Below, piece after piece: positions 11,087 through 24,339 of a DNA stretch of 64,000 nucleotides. The number at the start of each line of letters is the position of its first letter. Within the stretch, counting starts at the first letter, position 1. The stretch is taken from contig NW_006921537.1 in assembly GCF_000340215.1 (NCBI RefSeq), positions 1,453,011-1,517,010 on the forward strand, written 5' to 3'. A model generated the notes under the pieces. It searched no databases, had not been told where the DNA came from, and saw only the letters and a list, made by a program, of their open reading frames with translations. This stretch comes from Pseudocercospora fijiensis CIRAD86 (taxonomy: Eukaryota; Ascomycota; Dothideomycetes; Mycosphaerellales; Mycosphaerellaceae). Made by a program: the position numbers and the translations under genes.

Positions 11087-12305
11087 AAACCGAGCCGAAA
11101 TGCTTCTCAGTCTGGACCGCTCAGAATTATCGCTTCCCATCCAGCACGACAGATACGGGGGGACTTGCTGGAGGACCTTGGTATTCTCGAATGATCGAGG
11201 CGTAACCTAGGACGTCTGATGAGGGAATAACCATTCTGATCAGTTTCTGGAATGCTGATCATTCTACGCTTGCGATTGACATGGTTGGGGACCAACCAAA
11301 CTCCATCAGCAGCTGCAGAGCTGTGGTAGATTGCCTCGAAGCGATGCGGCCAGGACAAAGCAGTGTCAAGAGAAGCAGTTGGTCGGGTAGTGACAGGCAT
11401 GTCGTGCAGCGGCAGCAATGGCCGGCTGGAAGTCGTCGGTGAATGTCGTTGGAAGACGTCTAAGCAAAATTTTCAGCCTCGTGCAGAAAGTAGAAGGCAT
11501 GTTCTTTAGGTGATGGAATTACTGTGACGATAGCTCCACGCAAACCACAGACCAATGGAAGTAAGAACGGTTGCAATGAGACCAAATGCCAGTTGCGTTG
11601 CTGTGTTCTGGTCCATGATTTTTTATTTCGTAGACAACACAGTTGTTCTGATATGGTGACTGCTCTTGTTGAAGTTAATGTGGACGATGGAGGTTGTAAA
11701 GCTAAAGGCCCTCTGCATCCGAATTTCGACATGCACCGTCCGTCCCTAGATGTGTTGATGCTTAGCCTGAGAATCGAAAGAGCTGGGCTGGATCGCGGTG
11801 CCCTTGGTACAAAGAGGTGTGAAGAAACAGAAGGCTGAGGCTGCAGATGGGTATCGTTTGGCTCGGAGGAAGTATATGAATGACCCTCCAAGATCTAGGA
11901 TCACAGGAGATGCTTTGTTTATGAATGCGGGTGTGGAGACACCCATAGAGTGCGAGTAGTTGCCTACTTACTTTCTGGAGCAGACAATTGAAGAACAATT
12001 CCTCAATAGCGACTTCATGACCAGCTAGACCTATCGGGTCCGAGTAGAAAGCTTTCAAGGCTCGACAGCTTTAATCCGACTAGGCAAATGGTTCGCAAGC
12101 TGCAAGTCTTGCATGCTCGTTCGTCATGGCTCGTGGATCCTATCAAATCGAAAAAAGATGGGCAGCGACATATAAGTAAGCACTCGAGGCCGAAATCTGA
12201 TCCATCCAGGGCAGCCTCATCCTCATTCATCCATCACATAGAAAATCATTAACTCGAGCCTGATCTTCAACTTTGCTCTACGCCATACACACACCTTTCC
12301 CAACC
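11087..12305. other. Intergenic DNA, no convincing gene
   Basis: Normal composition. Overlapping short frames occur on both strands (for example 11460-11891 minus and 11524-11838 plus) with no family-like sequence. The part just before 12306 should include the 3' untranslated region of the minus-strand formamidase remnant. Confidence 0.4.
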
Positions 12306-13038
12306 CTACGTACACTTCGCACAAGCCCCCAGATCCCTCTTAACAACCTTAGTCTCAGGCCGAATATCAAAATCAAAAATATCAATCGGCAAGCCCAAAG
12401 TCGTACAAGCATTCGGAATATCCACAATTCCCGCAATATGACCTTGCACAGGCGCACAAGACAAAAGCAAATAGATTTGATAATCATCATATCCGTATCG
12501 TCGAAGGTATTCGATGACTGAGAAAAAAAAATCCACCGTGTCAGCATCACGATATTGTCTCGCTTTCTACTGTACTCACCTCTCAAACAAGTCTGCCGAT
12601 AAGCAACCGTCGCATCCAAATAATGCTGCTTCCCATTCGAATCCACACTGAACCCCTCGAAATATATATACCTACCCGGACCAAACTGCGGTTCCACAGG
12701 ACCAGGGATATAAATCGGACTCTTGAGACCCATCTCCGCCATCCCATTCTTGATGACGGAAAATTTGATCGTAATGACACCCGCGATTTCAATGGCTCCG
12801 CAGAAAGAAATCTCACCATCGCCCTGACTGAAATGCAAGTCTCCGACGCTGAACTTGGCACCTTTGACGTGCACGGGAAGGTAGACTTTGCTGCCACGGG
12901 AAAGATTCTTGATATCGCAATTGCCACCGTGTTCGGGACGACCGGGAATCGTGCGTGCGCCTTCCCTTCCGACTTTTTCTTTGAGCTCCCCAGAATGCGC
13001 TCCGACATGGACATTCTTCCTCGCAGAGTTCTTCGGTG
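12306..13038 (-). pseudogene. Formamidase (FmdA/AmdA family), 3' part of a split gene
   Basis: On the minus strand, exon 13038-12580 encodes residues from APKNSARKN through GARTIPGRPEHGGNCDIKNL and VGDLHFSQGDGEISFCGA to YLDATVAYRQTCLR. A 62-base intron (12579-12518, GTGAGT to CAG) joins it in frame to exon 12517-12306, encoding VIEYLRRYGYDDYQIYLLLS to a TAG stop. This is the C-terminal half of fungal formamidase, which hydrolyses formamide to formate and ammonia. Upstream of 13038 there is only an intron-like acceptor (CTGATAATTAG) and then foreign sequence. The frame has no internal stop and is not RIP-mutated. The rest of the gene is at 36763-37318. Confidence 0.9.
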
Positions 13039-13430
13039 CTAATTATCAGTTCACGGATCAAGTTACTCCAAACCACGTAGCCTGCATTACTACACTAAAG
13101 CTCATTATCCTGGTCTCCAACGAAGCCCGTACCGAAGTTATCCGAATCGTTAAGTATAACAGCATCTTCCTTCTCTTTACCCGTACCCTTCTTTGCTCGT
13201 TTCTCTCTTATCTTATTAACCTTCGTACCGAAGGATCTTAGAGCCGTATTGCCTAGCTCTTCTTTGTCTAATATCTAATGCTCGATCTGTACGCTATAAG
13301 AGTAGTATCGAACTATTCTTACTTTGCGCTTCTAGCCTACCCGATTCTCCCTCGTCTTCGCCTATTTACTTGCTACGAGGTTCTAGTTAAGGTCGGCTAT
13401 AAGCAACAAGTTCGCTTCGACTATATTATA
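13039..13430. other. Left junction of the 23.7-kb block inside the formamidase gene
   Basis: From 13039 to about 13080 the minus strand reads like the 3' end of an intron with a CTGAT branch site. Between about 13080 and 13250 the composition turns from normal to repeat-like, so the exact breakpoint is unclear. I see no gene here. Confidence 0.5.
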
Positions 13431-13499
13431 GCTACGCTTAGCTACGCTTATAGAGTAGACGAGAATGTCTACGCCCGACGTCTAGGAGCGATTAAACTC

Positions 13500-16400
13500 T
13501 ACGATTAATTCTATTCGCTAGCTAGCGTCCTTAGGTACCCTAGAGTTAAAAAGCTGCGAATTTAGACTAGCCTTCTTGTACGCCTAGATAGAAGTGTTAG
13601 TATATTACTTTAATTCTTATTTACGAAGGTAGAGCTTACTAGATTAATAGTATAAGCTACTGCGTTAGAATAGCTTATTACTACGGCCTTCTGGCCCTTA
13701 TTATCTTTAACGGTGTTGGCCGTCTGCTTCTTAAGCTCCGAGATAATGTCCTTAATACGTAGGCTTTCTATAAGCTCGTTAAGGAAGTAAGTGTATAGGT
13801 CCTTATCGGGCTTAAAAAGCTAGCCGAAAGACTTAATCTCCTTTATCGTAAAGTCTATTTCCTACTCCTTAGTAGATAACGGCGCGTAGCCTTTACGCTC
13901 TAGATTATTGTTCCTTGCCTTAATGAACTTGTTAAGGGCCTTGCTATAGTTCTTCCGTACCTAGTCGCTTATCTGAGTCGGCAAGGTAAAGCCGCGCTTA
14001 TCTTTAGATAGCAGAGTCGATAGGGTAGTTCTAATTCGTGTCCTATAAGAGCCGAGGAAAAATTGCTACTACGCTTTGCCCTTGCCGTTAATCTTTCCTA
14101 TACGGATCTTCTAGTTAATGCTCCGCTTTAGCTTTTCTACCTAATTATTCAATTCGTTAATTATATCCTAAGGTAGCTTAATATTCTTTAGCTCCTTATC
14201 TATATTATCTAATAGTCGCATCTTCTATTAGGGTTTTTTTACGTTGAACGGCTAGACCGTTTTGTATGTCCGCAGTATAAGAAACTCCCTTAATACTAGC
14301 ATAAGTAAGTCGGCTATTAGGGTGTTAGGTTCCTTAATAGAACCCTTTTTCTAAGGCTCTCCGCTTAAAGCTTTCTCGTAGCGACCGATAATCCTCTTAA
14401 AGCCCTCGCCTAGAGGCTTACTTCTAAACTCGTTCTATGCTTCAAAGTCCTTCTAGTAGCTAGGTTCGGATCGCCCCCTATTATTACGGCGAGCTAAGGC
14501 GTCGAAGACTCTAAACTATTCAATTATCGGCTTCTACGTTCTAGCAATTAGGGTACCTATTACGAAATACACCGCACATTTCGTATTATAGTTTACGCTT
14601 AGCTTGCGAAGCGTACTTATACTATTCGTATATATTCTATGCTCCTCGTTAGCCTCGTCTATTGCGATAGCTCTAACTAGAAGAGTGTTATAGGACGCAG
14701 TTCTCTACTCGGTCGAGCCGTTTGCGTAAGGCTCGCCTAGTTAGGTCCTCTTATACTATACGCTCTTAACAGAGCAGTTCTAGCTCTCGTAGAATACGTA
14801 CAAACGACCCTTTAGCACGAATACGAGCTTCTTATATAGACCGAGAGGCGCCTTAGTAATAATTAGATTTTGCGTAGAGCCCGGATAGCTAACTCCTTTC
14901 CGGTACTTATCTACCTTAGGAGTAGCGACGCGATTAGGCCTAAAGCCTATTACGTCTGCCCTTTTTAGGATCTTAATACTATCTATTTCCTGTTTCGTAT
15001 TGTTTATATTAGGCGGGTTGAAGTTGTATAGTTTAATACCTAGCTCCTTAAAGTCCGTATAAGCGAGGAATTTCTTAATAGTATCGGGTTTTAAACCGGT
15101 AGTTAGGCATAGAACTATAATGCCCTTGCGAAGCCTAAACCTACGCTATAAGTCGCGCTGCTCGCATCTATAGGGGATAGAGAACTTGTTCGTAGATAGG
15201 CATTTAAGTTGCGAATTTTCCGTATCCTATAGAAGGTGTTTCTCTGCATTATCTCTGTTTTTAGCGTAGTCTTCAAGTATATCGGTAATCTGCTTATAAA
15301 AAACGAAGATTATAAGTTGCTCTATAGTCTTGCCGAGACCTATAATGTCGCCTAAGATTCCTCCGGCTTCTCGAGTATGCTACGGTCGGTAGAATATAAG
15401 CTAAGCAGCTCCGAACACTTAGTAGGCGTATAGCTTTGTCTTAAAGCCTATTAGAGCGATAGGTGTTTCGGGATCTATAAAAAGATTAGGCGATAGGCGT
15501 AGATAGAGGCAGATACGTTTAACGTGCTCGTACGTTATCTGCTCTAGCTCGGTAGTATAACTCTAATTAAGATCCCCTAACTAGGTTTGCTTAATACGGT
15601 CGAGGAGCTATTAATAGGTTTAACTTAGAATATACGGGGTCGACTCTACCTACTCCTCTAGGTCGTCCGGCTCCGGAGTATCCGTATCTATATTAACGAT
15701 AGGCCTAGCGCGTCTAGCAGTCCTACTATCTCTCACAGGCTCCGATTTAGTATTAGAGTCGCGCCGCCTAGTATAAGTATAAGGATCCCGTATACGTTTA
15801 CTACTACCTAATCCTCTTCGGTTTCTCGTTAGACTATTACTAAGACCCCTACTTAATCTATATATTTGTATCGACTTGTTATTTATAGAACGCTAAGAAC
15901 CTAAAGCATTTAGATAACTTTCTAGAGGAGTAAAGATCCTACGTAAAGCTGCCGGCGCGGTAGTGTCTACAGTCGACTCTTAACTATTTTCCTTAAGTCT
16001 AGAACCTTAAGGCTTCTCTTAAGGATTCTCTTAAGCATTCTTTTAAGCATTCTCTTAATGATTCTCTTAATGATTCTCTTAATAATTCTCTTAATAATTC
16101 TCTTAAGGCGTAGAGGGCACGGCTAGAGCATTCGGCGCGGTAGCGTCTACAGTCGACCCTTAACTATTTTCCTTAAGTCTAGAACCTTTAGGATTCTCTT
16201 AAGCATTCTCTTAAGCATTCTCTTAAGCATTCTCTTAAGCATTCTCTTAAGCATTCTCTTAAGCGTTCTCTTAAGCATTCTCTTAAGCATTCTCTTAAGC
16301 ATTCTCTTAAGTATTCTCTTAAGCCGTAGAGGGCACGGCTAGAGCATTCGGCGCGGTAGCGTTTCTAGTCGACGTATAACTATATACATTAAGTCTAGAA

Positions 16401-17900
16401 CCTTGAGCCTACTATAGAGATACCGGCGTAGGGGTAGGCGGTAACTTAGGATCTCTAAGCCGAATCCTAGGTAGAGCTATACTAAATAGAAAGAGGGGCT
16501 TATCTATAGGCGACAGTGTCGATACCCTCGAGGATAGAGGGATACTAACTACGGCGCTACGTAGGAGTTAGCTAGATTAGAGACCTAGCCGCTATCGGCG
16601 CTGCTTATAACGACGTTACTATATCTATAGGCTAAATAGCAGCTTCTCTCTTAGCTATAAGTCTTCCGACTCTACCGAAGCTCTAGCAGTTATAGCGATT
16701 AGACTGCTCGTATTCGTTTTCCGCTTCTTCTCGATATGCCTATTAATATCTCGACCGAATATCGCGCGAGCCTTATTCTCGAATTTCTTCTCTACCTACT
16801 CGACAAAATCCGGCTCGTATTCTTATAGCTCTATTTAGTAGCCGATAAATAGTAGTATTTCAATACTCCCCGTACCGTATCTGCCGGCTGCGCTATATTT
16901 AGTAACGGCGGCTTCGAACTCACCGTTATCGGTAATCTTATTCGTATCGTCCTCGCCTAGGTTTACTACTGCTATTACTATGTTTAACTAGCTGCGGATG
17001 TTAAACTTAGACTCTAACTAATCCTCTAGGAGGTTATACGACAAATTTGCGTATAACGATCGAAGATTATAGTTATATACAAATTTCTTTAGAGTCGTAG
17101 AGGGCGCTTGCCTAAGACATCCTACTAGTAGTATCGAAAATAATTAGCCGAATAGCTATACGACAAGTACTATATCTAACCGATCGACTGCGGTTAGCGT
17201 AATAGTATAGGTATTCCTAGCCTAGGGCGTCTTAAGTCTTCTAGTAGGTGCAGCGAATATAGATCCCGGCTGCTATATTTAGAAGTTTCGACGAGTAGCA
17301 AAGTCTTAACTACCCTAATCCTAGACGGTGTCTACATCCCCGCCGCTAGGGTTTGCTTCTATTAGAAGGACTTTACTTGCCGCCTAATTATTTAATGTTG
17401 TCTTTAATGCGCTTAGTAGCAATATTACGGGTCTCGAGCGGCGACTAGATAATAGCGTAGGTGTTTAAGTAGGCTCGCGCTTCCGCGCATCCTTATTAGT
17501 CTATTATTGCTTAATAAAGACAGACTACCCTTTACGGATTAAAGATTCCGATACATCTATACTAATAGCGCTACTTAGGTAGCGGAGGTAGAATTCTACG
17601 GCGGCGCGATGCTGCTCCTTCTTATTGTTATTATCCTTCTAAGAGCCCTAATTTCTTATATAGCGATTGAGAATTTTCTGCTCGTCCTTAAGCTTGCCGT
17701 CTAGGAGACCCTACTATTCGTAGACGTAACGCTTTGCCTTGCTATTTCCTACTATATAGTCGCTATAATTTGCGGCTAGCGCGTCGTTATTAGGAACAAA
17801 TAGCTATACGACGAGTGTATCGATTTCGTTATCTATAAAGTTATAGCGCTAAGGTGTTAGAGCTAGTAGCGGCGTAGCGGGCGCCGATATAGCGGCGGCG
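13500..17900 (-). pseudogene. SNF2-like ATPase remnant, element copy A
   Basis: Read on the minus strand and passing TAG/TAA stops, the frame shows an SNF2 ATPase core: an acidic linker, then GGILGDIIGLGKTIEQL with Walker A GLGKT at about 15326-15340, a Walker B-like AIAIDEANEEHR with DEAN at 14649-14660, and a following FVIGTLIART that matches motif III (GTPxxN). Order and spacing fit SNF2 helicases, which use ATP to translocate on duplex DNA. The helicase C-terminal lobe should lie at 13.5-14.5 kb but was not resolved motif by motif. The start is uncertain. It is broken by many stops. Confidence 0.6.
16005..16330. repeat. 12-base minisatellite within the SNF2 frame, copy A
   Basis: A 12-base unit of the type aagcattctctt is repeated in two runs, at about 16020-16110 and 16195-16325; the second run has 11 units. 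The runs are separated by a unit that includes ggcgcggtagcgtctacagt. A 12-base period keeps frame and would encode a repeated four-residue peptide on the minus strand. Confidence 0.85.
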
Positions 17901-18204
17901 GCCGTAGTATGCGGTTGTTAAAGCGAAGGTATTATGCGGTTATTAAAGCGAAGGCATTCTACGGTTGTTTTGAGTTTCTAAATTAGCGAGGTAAGCTTTC
18001 GTCAATTTAGTATCTACGTAAGTGAAGCCGCTGCGAGACCGTTTGCTTAGTAATAGGGGTTCGCATTGCATATGCGCGCTAGTAGGACCCTAATCTATTA
18101 CTACTAGCTGCTCCCTACCTGTTATTAAATACCCTCCCTTATACTACTAAGAACTATTGCGAATCTATACTAACTATAGCTGCAAGTAGTTTAGCCCTTT
18201 AATG

Positions 18205-21200
18205 TTACTCCTTACCCTTTATAAATAGCAAGTCTACCTCGCAATTAGTCTTTTTATGTTTTCTACATCCTATAAACGTTAAAGCAGCACCCCTTATAAA
18301 ACCGTAGACCCTTAACTTATCGGTAGACAATCGTGCAAGGTTAACACTACATCCTCTATCGCAAAACAATGCTTTGCGATTATAGATTGCTCTTTTATCC
18401 GACATAATATAATCAATAACTATATATCGAATAAATACTAGGCGATTTCCTTTAAAGTCGCAGCCCTCCTCGCGGTACTCGAGGTAGTCTAGTCTACGCT
18501 ATAGAACAATTAGGTTGAATTGCGTATAGACTTTATTGCGTTAATGATCTCCTGTCTATAATAGGTCTAGACAGGGAGGGTTATAGCGATAGTCCTTTCC
18601 TTTACTAGAGCGACCCTTTCTACTATAATAGAACTTCCGATCTAAGTTTTCGCCGTAATCCTCTCTCTTAATATAGAATAGATTTCTACAAGATTGGTTC
18701 CTATATAGGTGTAATTGCTTACAATAGTCCTAGATCTCTTTAGCTGTATATAGGGACAGCCCCGATTAGATCACCTTAAATATCGGAGCGGTTAGTAAGT
18801 AAAAACTGCTATAAATGCATTTTAGGTCGAGCGGCTATAGATAGAAGTTATATAACGCAAACACTGCGTGATTGCCTATAGCACGGCGTGCAACGGCTGT
18901 CCCGTCCCGCTTAAGTAGTAGCATATAGCCAAATTCGTAATAGAAGGTTTGGATCTTTTCGAAGTCGGCCTCTATAATCGTATGCTCTCTACGCTATTAC
19001 AGATTGAGGCCTAGATTAGTAAAGTATTGCTAGACGAAGCTTCTATAGCGCTATTATACGATGTCTTGCGAGAACATCTATATTATACACTTCGATTTGT
19101 TTACGATTATCGCGAAGTTATCCGCGTATATCTCGCCTAGCGCTAATGTATCAATCTGCTTACGTCGCTCGTGCTATAGAGAATGTTCCGTAGGTGTAGT
19201 AATTGTAGCGACACTATCCCCCTTAGCCTAATTGCTATACGCCTTTAGATTAGAGCGATAAGCTTACGTAGGTACAATTAATGCCCGAGCGAGTGCTTAA
19301 GCGACTATATCGGATAATGCTTAAGTAGACTAACGCCCGCCTATAGTAGTACGATTACGACTAGGAGCGATAGGCACGCTCGTCGGCATATCTAGTATAT
19401 TACTAGCTATAGTAGATGTTCTATAAGTAGGTTAAAAGGGTTTTACTACGGGCTTTCGTATTAGCCTTTGTAGTAGCTTCTACGGCGGGGTTTCCTAGGT
19501 CTAATCTAGCGAGCTCCGTAGAATCTCTAGCTAGGTACTATAGTTAGACGAGGCTATAATGCCTAGGATATTAGGTAGAAGTGTTAATAGGCTCTGTATC
19601 TCGTATATTACAAATCTCTTCTACTTCTTTGTAGGGTATATCTGCAATTCGCCCTAAATCTCTATATCGCGTTTCGTACCTCGTATATCTATATAAGATT
19701 GCTGCTGCTTTAGGCGTAGAATATAAGACTAGTTATTATTTCGAACTCTTGTGTTAGCTTGTAGTCTGCCGCTAAGTTGCTTAGTGTTAATGTTAGCGGT
19801 ATATGTATCTTAGGGCAGCCTAGGAGTCGTAGATTCTAGGCTATTATTAGCAACTAGAGCAACTCCCGTAAGATAGATAAGATCCTCTCTCGTTGTTCTT
19901 ACTCTCCCGTACCTTCGGAGTACTCTTATAGCGGATACAAAATTCGATAGCGAGAATTCGGCGGTATAGTTGTACTTTAAGAGCCTCGTAAGCTCGCTAA
20001 GCTATACGTGCTTGTCCTTGCATCGCTCTAAGATATCGATGATTGTATATATAAGAGCTATAGCGGGGGTACGTTTTGTTATTAGAGAGGCTATATCGGA
20101 GCCCCGATATAACTCTATATTAGGTCGAGGTAGAGAGACGGGCTCCGTATCGTCTAGCGATCGCTTCGGCTACTAACCGTAAGTAGATACTAGAGAGTCT
20201 CTACTATGTATACTAATATCGCGGCGTCTGTTATTATAAGAACTTAGTGTATAGGTAATCTAAGAGGGGCCATCTCGCTCTCTAGATGTTGTATAGTAAG
20301 CAGCTAACGTACTGCCTTAAGGAGCATTAGGATCTTAACGAGCATTAGGATCTTAACGAGCATTAAAGTCTTAACTAGTATCAAAGTCTAGAGGAGCATT
20401 AAAGCCTAGAGGAGCTAGCAAATCTTAACCGGCATTAAAGTCTTAACCGGCATTAAAGTCTTAACTAGCATTAAAGTCTAGAGGAGCTAGCAAATCTTGA
20501 CCGGCATTAAAGTCTTAACCGGCATTAAAGTCTTAACTAGCATTAAAATCTAGAGGAGCTAGCAAATCTTTACCGGTATTAAAGTCTTAACCGGCATTAA
20601 AGTCTTAACTAGCATTAAAGTCTAGAGGAGCTAGCAAATCTTAACCGGCATTAAAGTCTTAACTAGTATTAAAGTCTAGAGGAGCTAGCAAATCGTAACG
20701 AGCATTAAAGTCTTAACTAGCTGCTAAACGTCGAGGAAGCTACGAATATCGAGGAGCTAATAAGTCTTAAGGAGCATTAAAGTCTTAACTAGCTACTAAA
20801 CGTCGAGGAGGCTACAAATATCGAGGAGCTAATAAGTCTTAAGGAGTAGTAAAGTCTTAGGAGTGCTCTAAATTTTAGTAGCGCTTCGACTACTAGAGAG
20901 GAAGCTGCTCTTTTCTCGCCGGTCTTAGCGCCTACTCTATTCTAGACGGTCTCGGCGCCTACTATTTTGTCGACGGCCTCGGCTCCTACTCTTCCTCTTC
21001 TTCGGTATCGAAGCCGTACTATTCTAGGTATTCTTCTACTACCGTAGTACTAATATTCTTACGAATAGATACGCCGAAGTTTGTATTACGTAACTAAGTA
21101 GGCTAAGAAGGTTCTAACTCTTAAGCTCGTTGCTTTAGTTCGGTAGATAGAGGTAGCGTATTACCCTATACGTCGATAGCAAGGCTAGTCTTCCGTATAT

Positions 21201-21300
21201 TAGTAAGCGGTATACTAACTACTAGGTACTACTAACCTTCTTTCCGCTAGTACGTATGCTTCCCGTTTATAACGTGCGTAACTTTGTAGTAGCTTTCGAA
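18205..21300 (-). pseudogene. Unknown second frame of the SNF2 element, copy A
   Basis: The minus-strand frame ends at the TAA at 18205-18207. Its last 66 residues are open (MSDKRAIYNRKALFCDRGCS and on), and upstream the same frame continues through stops with strongly basic and Tyr-rich segments such as KFYYSRKGRSSKGKDYRYNP. Cys pairs (FCDRGC, and GC and NC further on) might bind zinc. The N-terminal part lies in the tandem-repeat field at 20310-20870. I do not recognise the family. Copy B has the same frame with the same stop. Confidence 0.45.
20310..20870. repeat. Compound tandem repeat in the second frame, copy A
   Basis: Units of 15-18 bases such as gcattaaagtcttaactag and tctagaggagctagcaaatc alternate many times. 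On the minus strand they read as DFNA- and DLLAPLDFNA-like peptide repeats interrupted by stops. Copy B has a corresponding field at 32090-32660 with a different unit order. Confidence 0.8.
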
Positions 21301-23800
21301 AGTAACTCCTTAAGGTATTTAAGGCTCGCGAACTCATCCTTTAGATCGTCGTAACGTGCTAACTAAATTCTACTATCGATCTATTACGCGAGTTCTGTTT
21401 CTATAAGTAGGTACTAACTAGTACTAGGAATGTGCTGTCCGTAGGCTCTAACTTGCTCTCGGAGCTTAGCGATGTCCTACGCGAGCTAATAGCTACGGAT
21501 TAAACGACGTCTCGTTAATCTCCTCTAGCTCGCAAACGGCGTAGAAGTCATTATCGGTAGTTGCGGTTGTAATCCTCCGAAGAATCAGTTTAGAGATTCG
21601 TACCTAGTAATACTACTAGCGGCGGAGTGCACGAAGTCTAATTACGATTCTGCTTAGTTTAGTGTAATTATCCGAGGTGTATCTACTTACGCTTGCCTTA
21701 TTGTCTATTGCCGCCGCCGCTATTGCCTCTATTTTTAGATTACTACTAAAAGTCCTGCTATTAAATAGCCGCCGCAGTCTTCTAGTAAGAATCGCCGGTC
21801 GTTAGTAAATACGCCTACTTACTAGTTACTAGGTTATAAATTTATAATATATCGATTAGCGGCGACTACTATAGTATATATTATCGTAGGTCTAATAGCT
21901 ACGGTATAGGCACATTCGCGACGACTATTAAATAGTAAAGACCGCTTAGTATAGTAGGCGTAAATAGAAGGCGCTATTAGTAAAAGACTTAGTATATAAC
22001 GTCTATTAAACTACCGTCGTCTAAGGAATATATACTATATTAAAAGTGCTGTCGTCTACGTCGTATGTATTCTAAAGTACTAAGTTAGTAACCTATATAG
22101 GCTTAAATTGCGATAGTAGAGGTAGCTTAAGCGATAGCGGAGAATAATAGTAACTATTTCTATACTAATTAGTATAGAGACTAGTCGCTATATACTCTAT
22201 TATACGTTAGGTCGCTACGTCTAGCGTAAATAGGCCCCTTACTAGCGGCGGTCGTTATAGGTAGTAAGGTTATTACTATAGGTAGACTATCTCTTAAATG
22301 CGACTACTAATCGATAGTAATACGCCTATACCTAGATTAACCTACGCCTACTATATAGCAAATAAGATACTATCTTTATATCGCTACTAATAATACTAGA
22401 GATACTATAATAGCTATACTATCGCTAATAGGCGTATATATCTAGTATAATACTACCTAGTAGTATCGTCTCGATAGGCTAGTAATATCTAGTATAATAC
22501 TATCTAGCAATATCGTCTCGATAGGCTAATAATAGGCACGCTAGTACTAATATTTCCGCCCTCCTAGCCTTCTAATAGTAGTCGTAAGTAATATTCCTAG
22601 TAAAACTATAAATTAGAAGATAGCGGTCCTTTAGTATAGTACTAGTAATACTACTAACTTTCTCGTTATTACTATCTTTAATAGGATTATTACTATCTAT
22701 AAGCTACTCGCTATAAGTCTTCGTCGAGCTAATATTACTACTAAAGCCTTTAGGGTCGAAGAAACGGTTAGTATAGCAATCTACCTACTTCGCGGTTATA
22801 CTATCGCCTAGAATCTCTTAATTATATAGTTATACTAGGTATAGCGATATAGCTAGTACTACTACTTCTAATAGAAGTACTAGTTATTAGAAGTAGTAGT
22901 ATATATCGGGGAGTTAGTTAAAATGTGCTTATAGGCGGCTACGCGTACCTACTAAGTGCGAGCGAAGCTTTCGCACTCCGTAGAGCTAATAGAATGCCGC
23001 TGTCGTTATCGTGTTAATTACTTTTGCTAGCGTAGTTTGCTAGAGATGTGCTTAATCGACTAGAATATAGTTATTTTAAGTTAGGCTTAGGCTGCCTATT
23101 GTCGGCGCGTAGTACTGCTATCGTTACCGTACTTTGTTATTATTGTCTAGAAGTCGCGTAAAAATTAATGCCTAAGGGTAACTGTGTAGGATTCAGCTAA
23201 TTAGACAATCGCATTCTAGAATCCGGGGAGTTATATAGTAGCTAAACAGTATATTAAACTACTAGCGAGCGAGACTGCTATAGTAGTGCGAGCTTCGCTT
23301 GCAATTAAGTTGTAGCTAATATCGTATCTAGTTTAGAAGACCTAAATTAGCCCTCTTCTAAGCTAGTTAATATTGCTTAGTAATAGCCGTTTAAAGGTAG
23401 TATAGAAGTTTATAGAAGCGCTTATAATAGTACTATAAAATAGCTATTATAATATAGTAGTATAGTAGTACTATATTCTAGGTATAGGCTGCCCTAAGGT
23501 ATGCCTAGTCGTAGTATAGGACGAAATTCTATAAATATTAAAGTTTAAGTATAGGAAAATTAAATAAAATATAGCTAGTATAGAGTAGCTTAATTAATAT
23601 ATACTTTTTAATATTAGTTAATCTAAGATTAAAGCTATAGCAGATAGATTTCAAATTATTGTAAGGATGTACTAAAAGTATAAAGGGGTTTGTTATTAGA
23701 AACGTCGGGCCGCGGTAGTCGCACTGCTACTTGCGCGCTTCCGTTCCCGCCTCCGCTCCCGCTAATACCTTTCTTTCTTTCCTTCTTCCTCGCCCCGAAT
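21300..23800. other. TA-rich repeat DNA, no recognisable gene
   Basis: Heavily mutated sequence with short internal duplications. For example, a unit of about 50 bases containing tatcgtctcgataggcta occurs twice near 22440-22540. No frame of any length or family motif was seen. Around 23700-23760 the sequence is unusually GC-rich for this block. Confidence 0.4.
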
Positions 23801-23814
23801 ACTGTCTATATAGC

Positions 23815-24195
23815 ACTCGACTCCTTATAGATCTTGCTAAAAGTCGTGCCTAGCACGCTTAAATTATGCCCTGTATATGCCCGCCTAACTCCTTATAGAT
23901 CTCGCTAATAGAAGAAGTCGTACCTAGCACGCTTAAATCATGCCCTATATATGCCCGCTTAACTCCTTATAGATCTCGCTAATAGAAGAAGTCGTACCTA
24001 GCACGCTTAAATTATGCCCTATATGTACCCGCCTAACTCCTTATAGATCTCGCTAATAGAAGAAGTCGTGCCTAGCACGCTTAAATCATGCCCTATATAT
24101 GCCCGCCTAACTCCTTATAGATCTCGCTAATAGAAGAAGTCGTGCCTAGCACGCTTAAATTATGCCCTATATATGCCCGCCTAACTCCTCGTAGA
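23815..24195. repeat. About 74-base tandem repeat, roughly five copies
   Basis: A unit containing aactccttatagatctcgct, gaagaagtcgt(a/g)cctagcac and cgcttaaatcatgcccta recurs at about 74-base spacing. Copies differ by single substitutions, mostly C/T and A/G. No spacers lie between units, so it is a plain satellite. Confidence 0.85.
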
Positions 24196-24339
24196 TCTTG
24201 CGTAGGCCGCGCGAACAGTAGGCACCTTTACGCGGTACGCGGTGTAAGTAGCGAAAGCGAAACTAAGACCTACTAGCCTATATAGCGAATATAGCTTCCG
24301 TATTTACTCGGAGTTACATTAGCAAAAATCTCAAAAATT

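Larger units (their letters stand above)
13430..21300 (-). mobile_element. SNF2-encoding repeat element, copy A
   Basis: A block of about 7.9 kb recurs at 25350-33120 in the same orientation with the same landmarks in the same order: the shared sequence gagaatgtctacgcccgacg at its low-coordinate end, a minus-strand SNF2-like ATPase, a 12-base minisatellite, a second minus-strand frame ending at matching stops (18205 and 30064), and a second tandem-repeat field. Both copies are RIP-mutated. I see no transposase, reverse transcriptase or tyrosine recombinase in the shared part, so how it moves is unknown. The shared region ends near 21295 (A) and 33115 (B), where the copies diverge. Confidence 0.7.

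Noticed and set aside
12623..13042. A 139-residue plus-strand frame.
   Set aside because: It is the antisense shadow of the formamidase exon, which has clear family motifs.
23815..24195. A CRISPR-like array.
   Set aside because: The 74-base units are directly adjacent with no unique spacers, and the genome is fungal.
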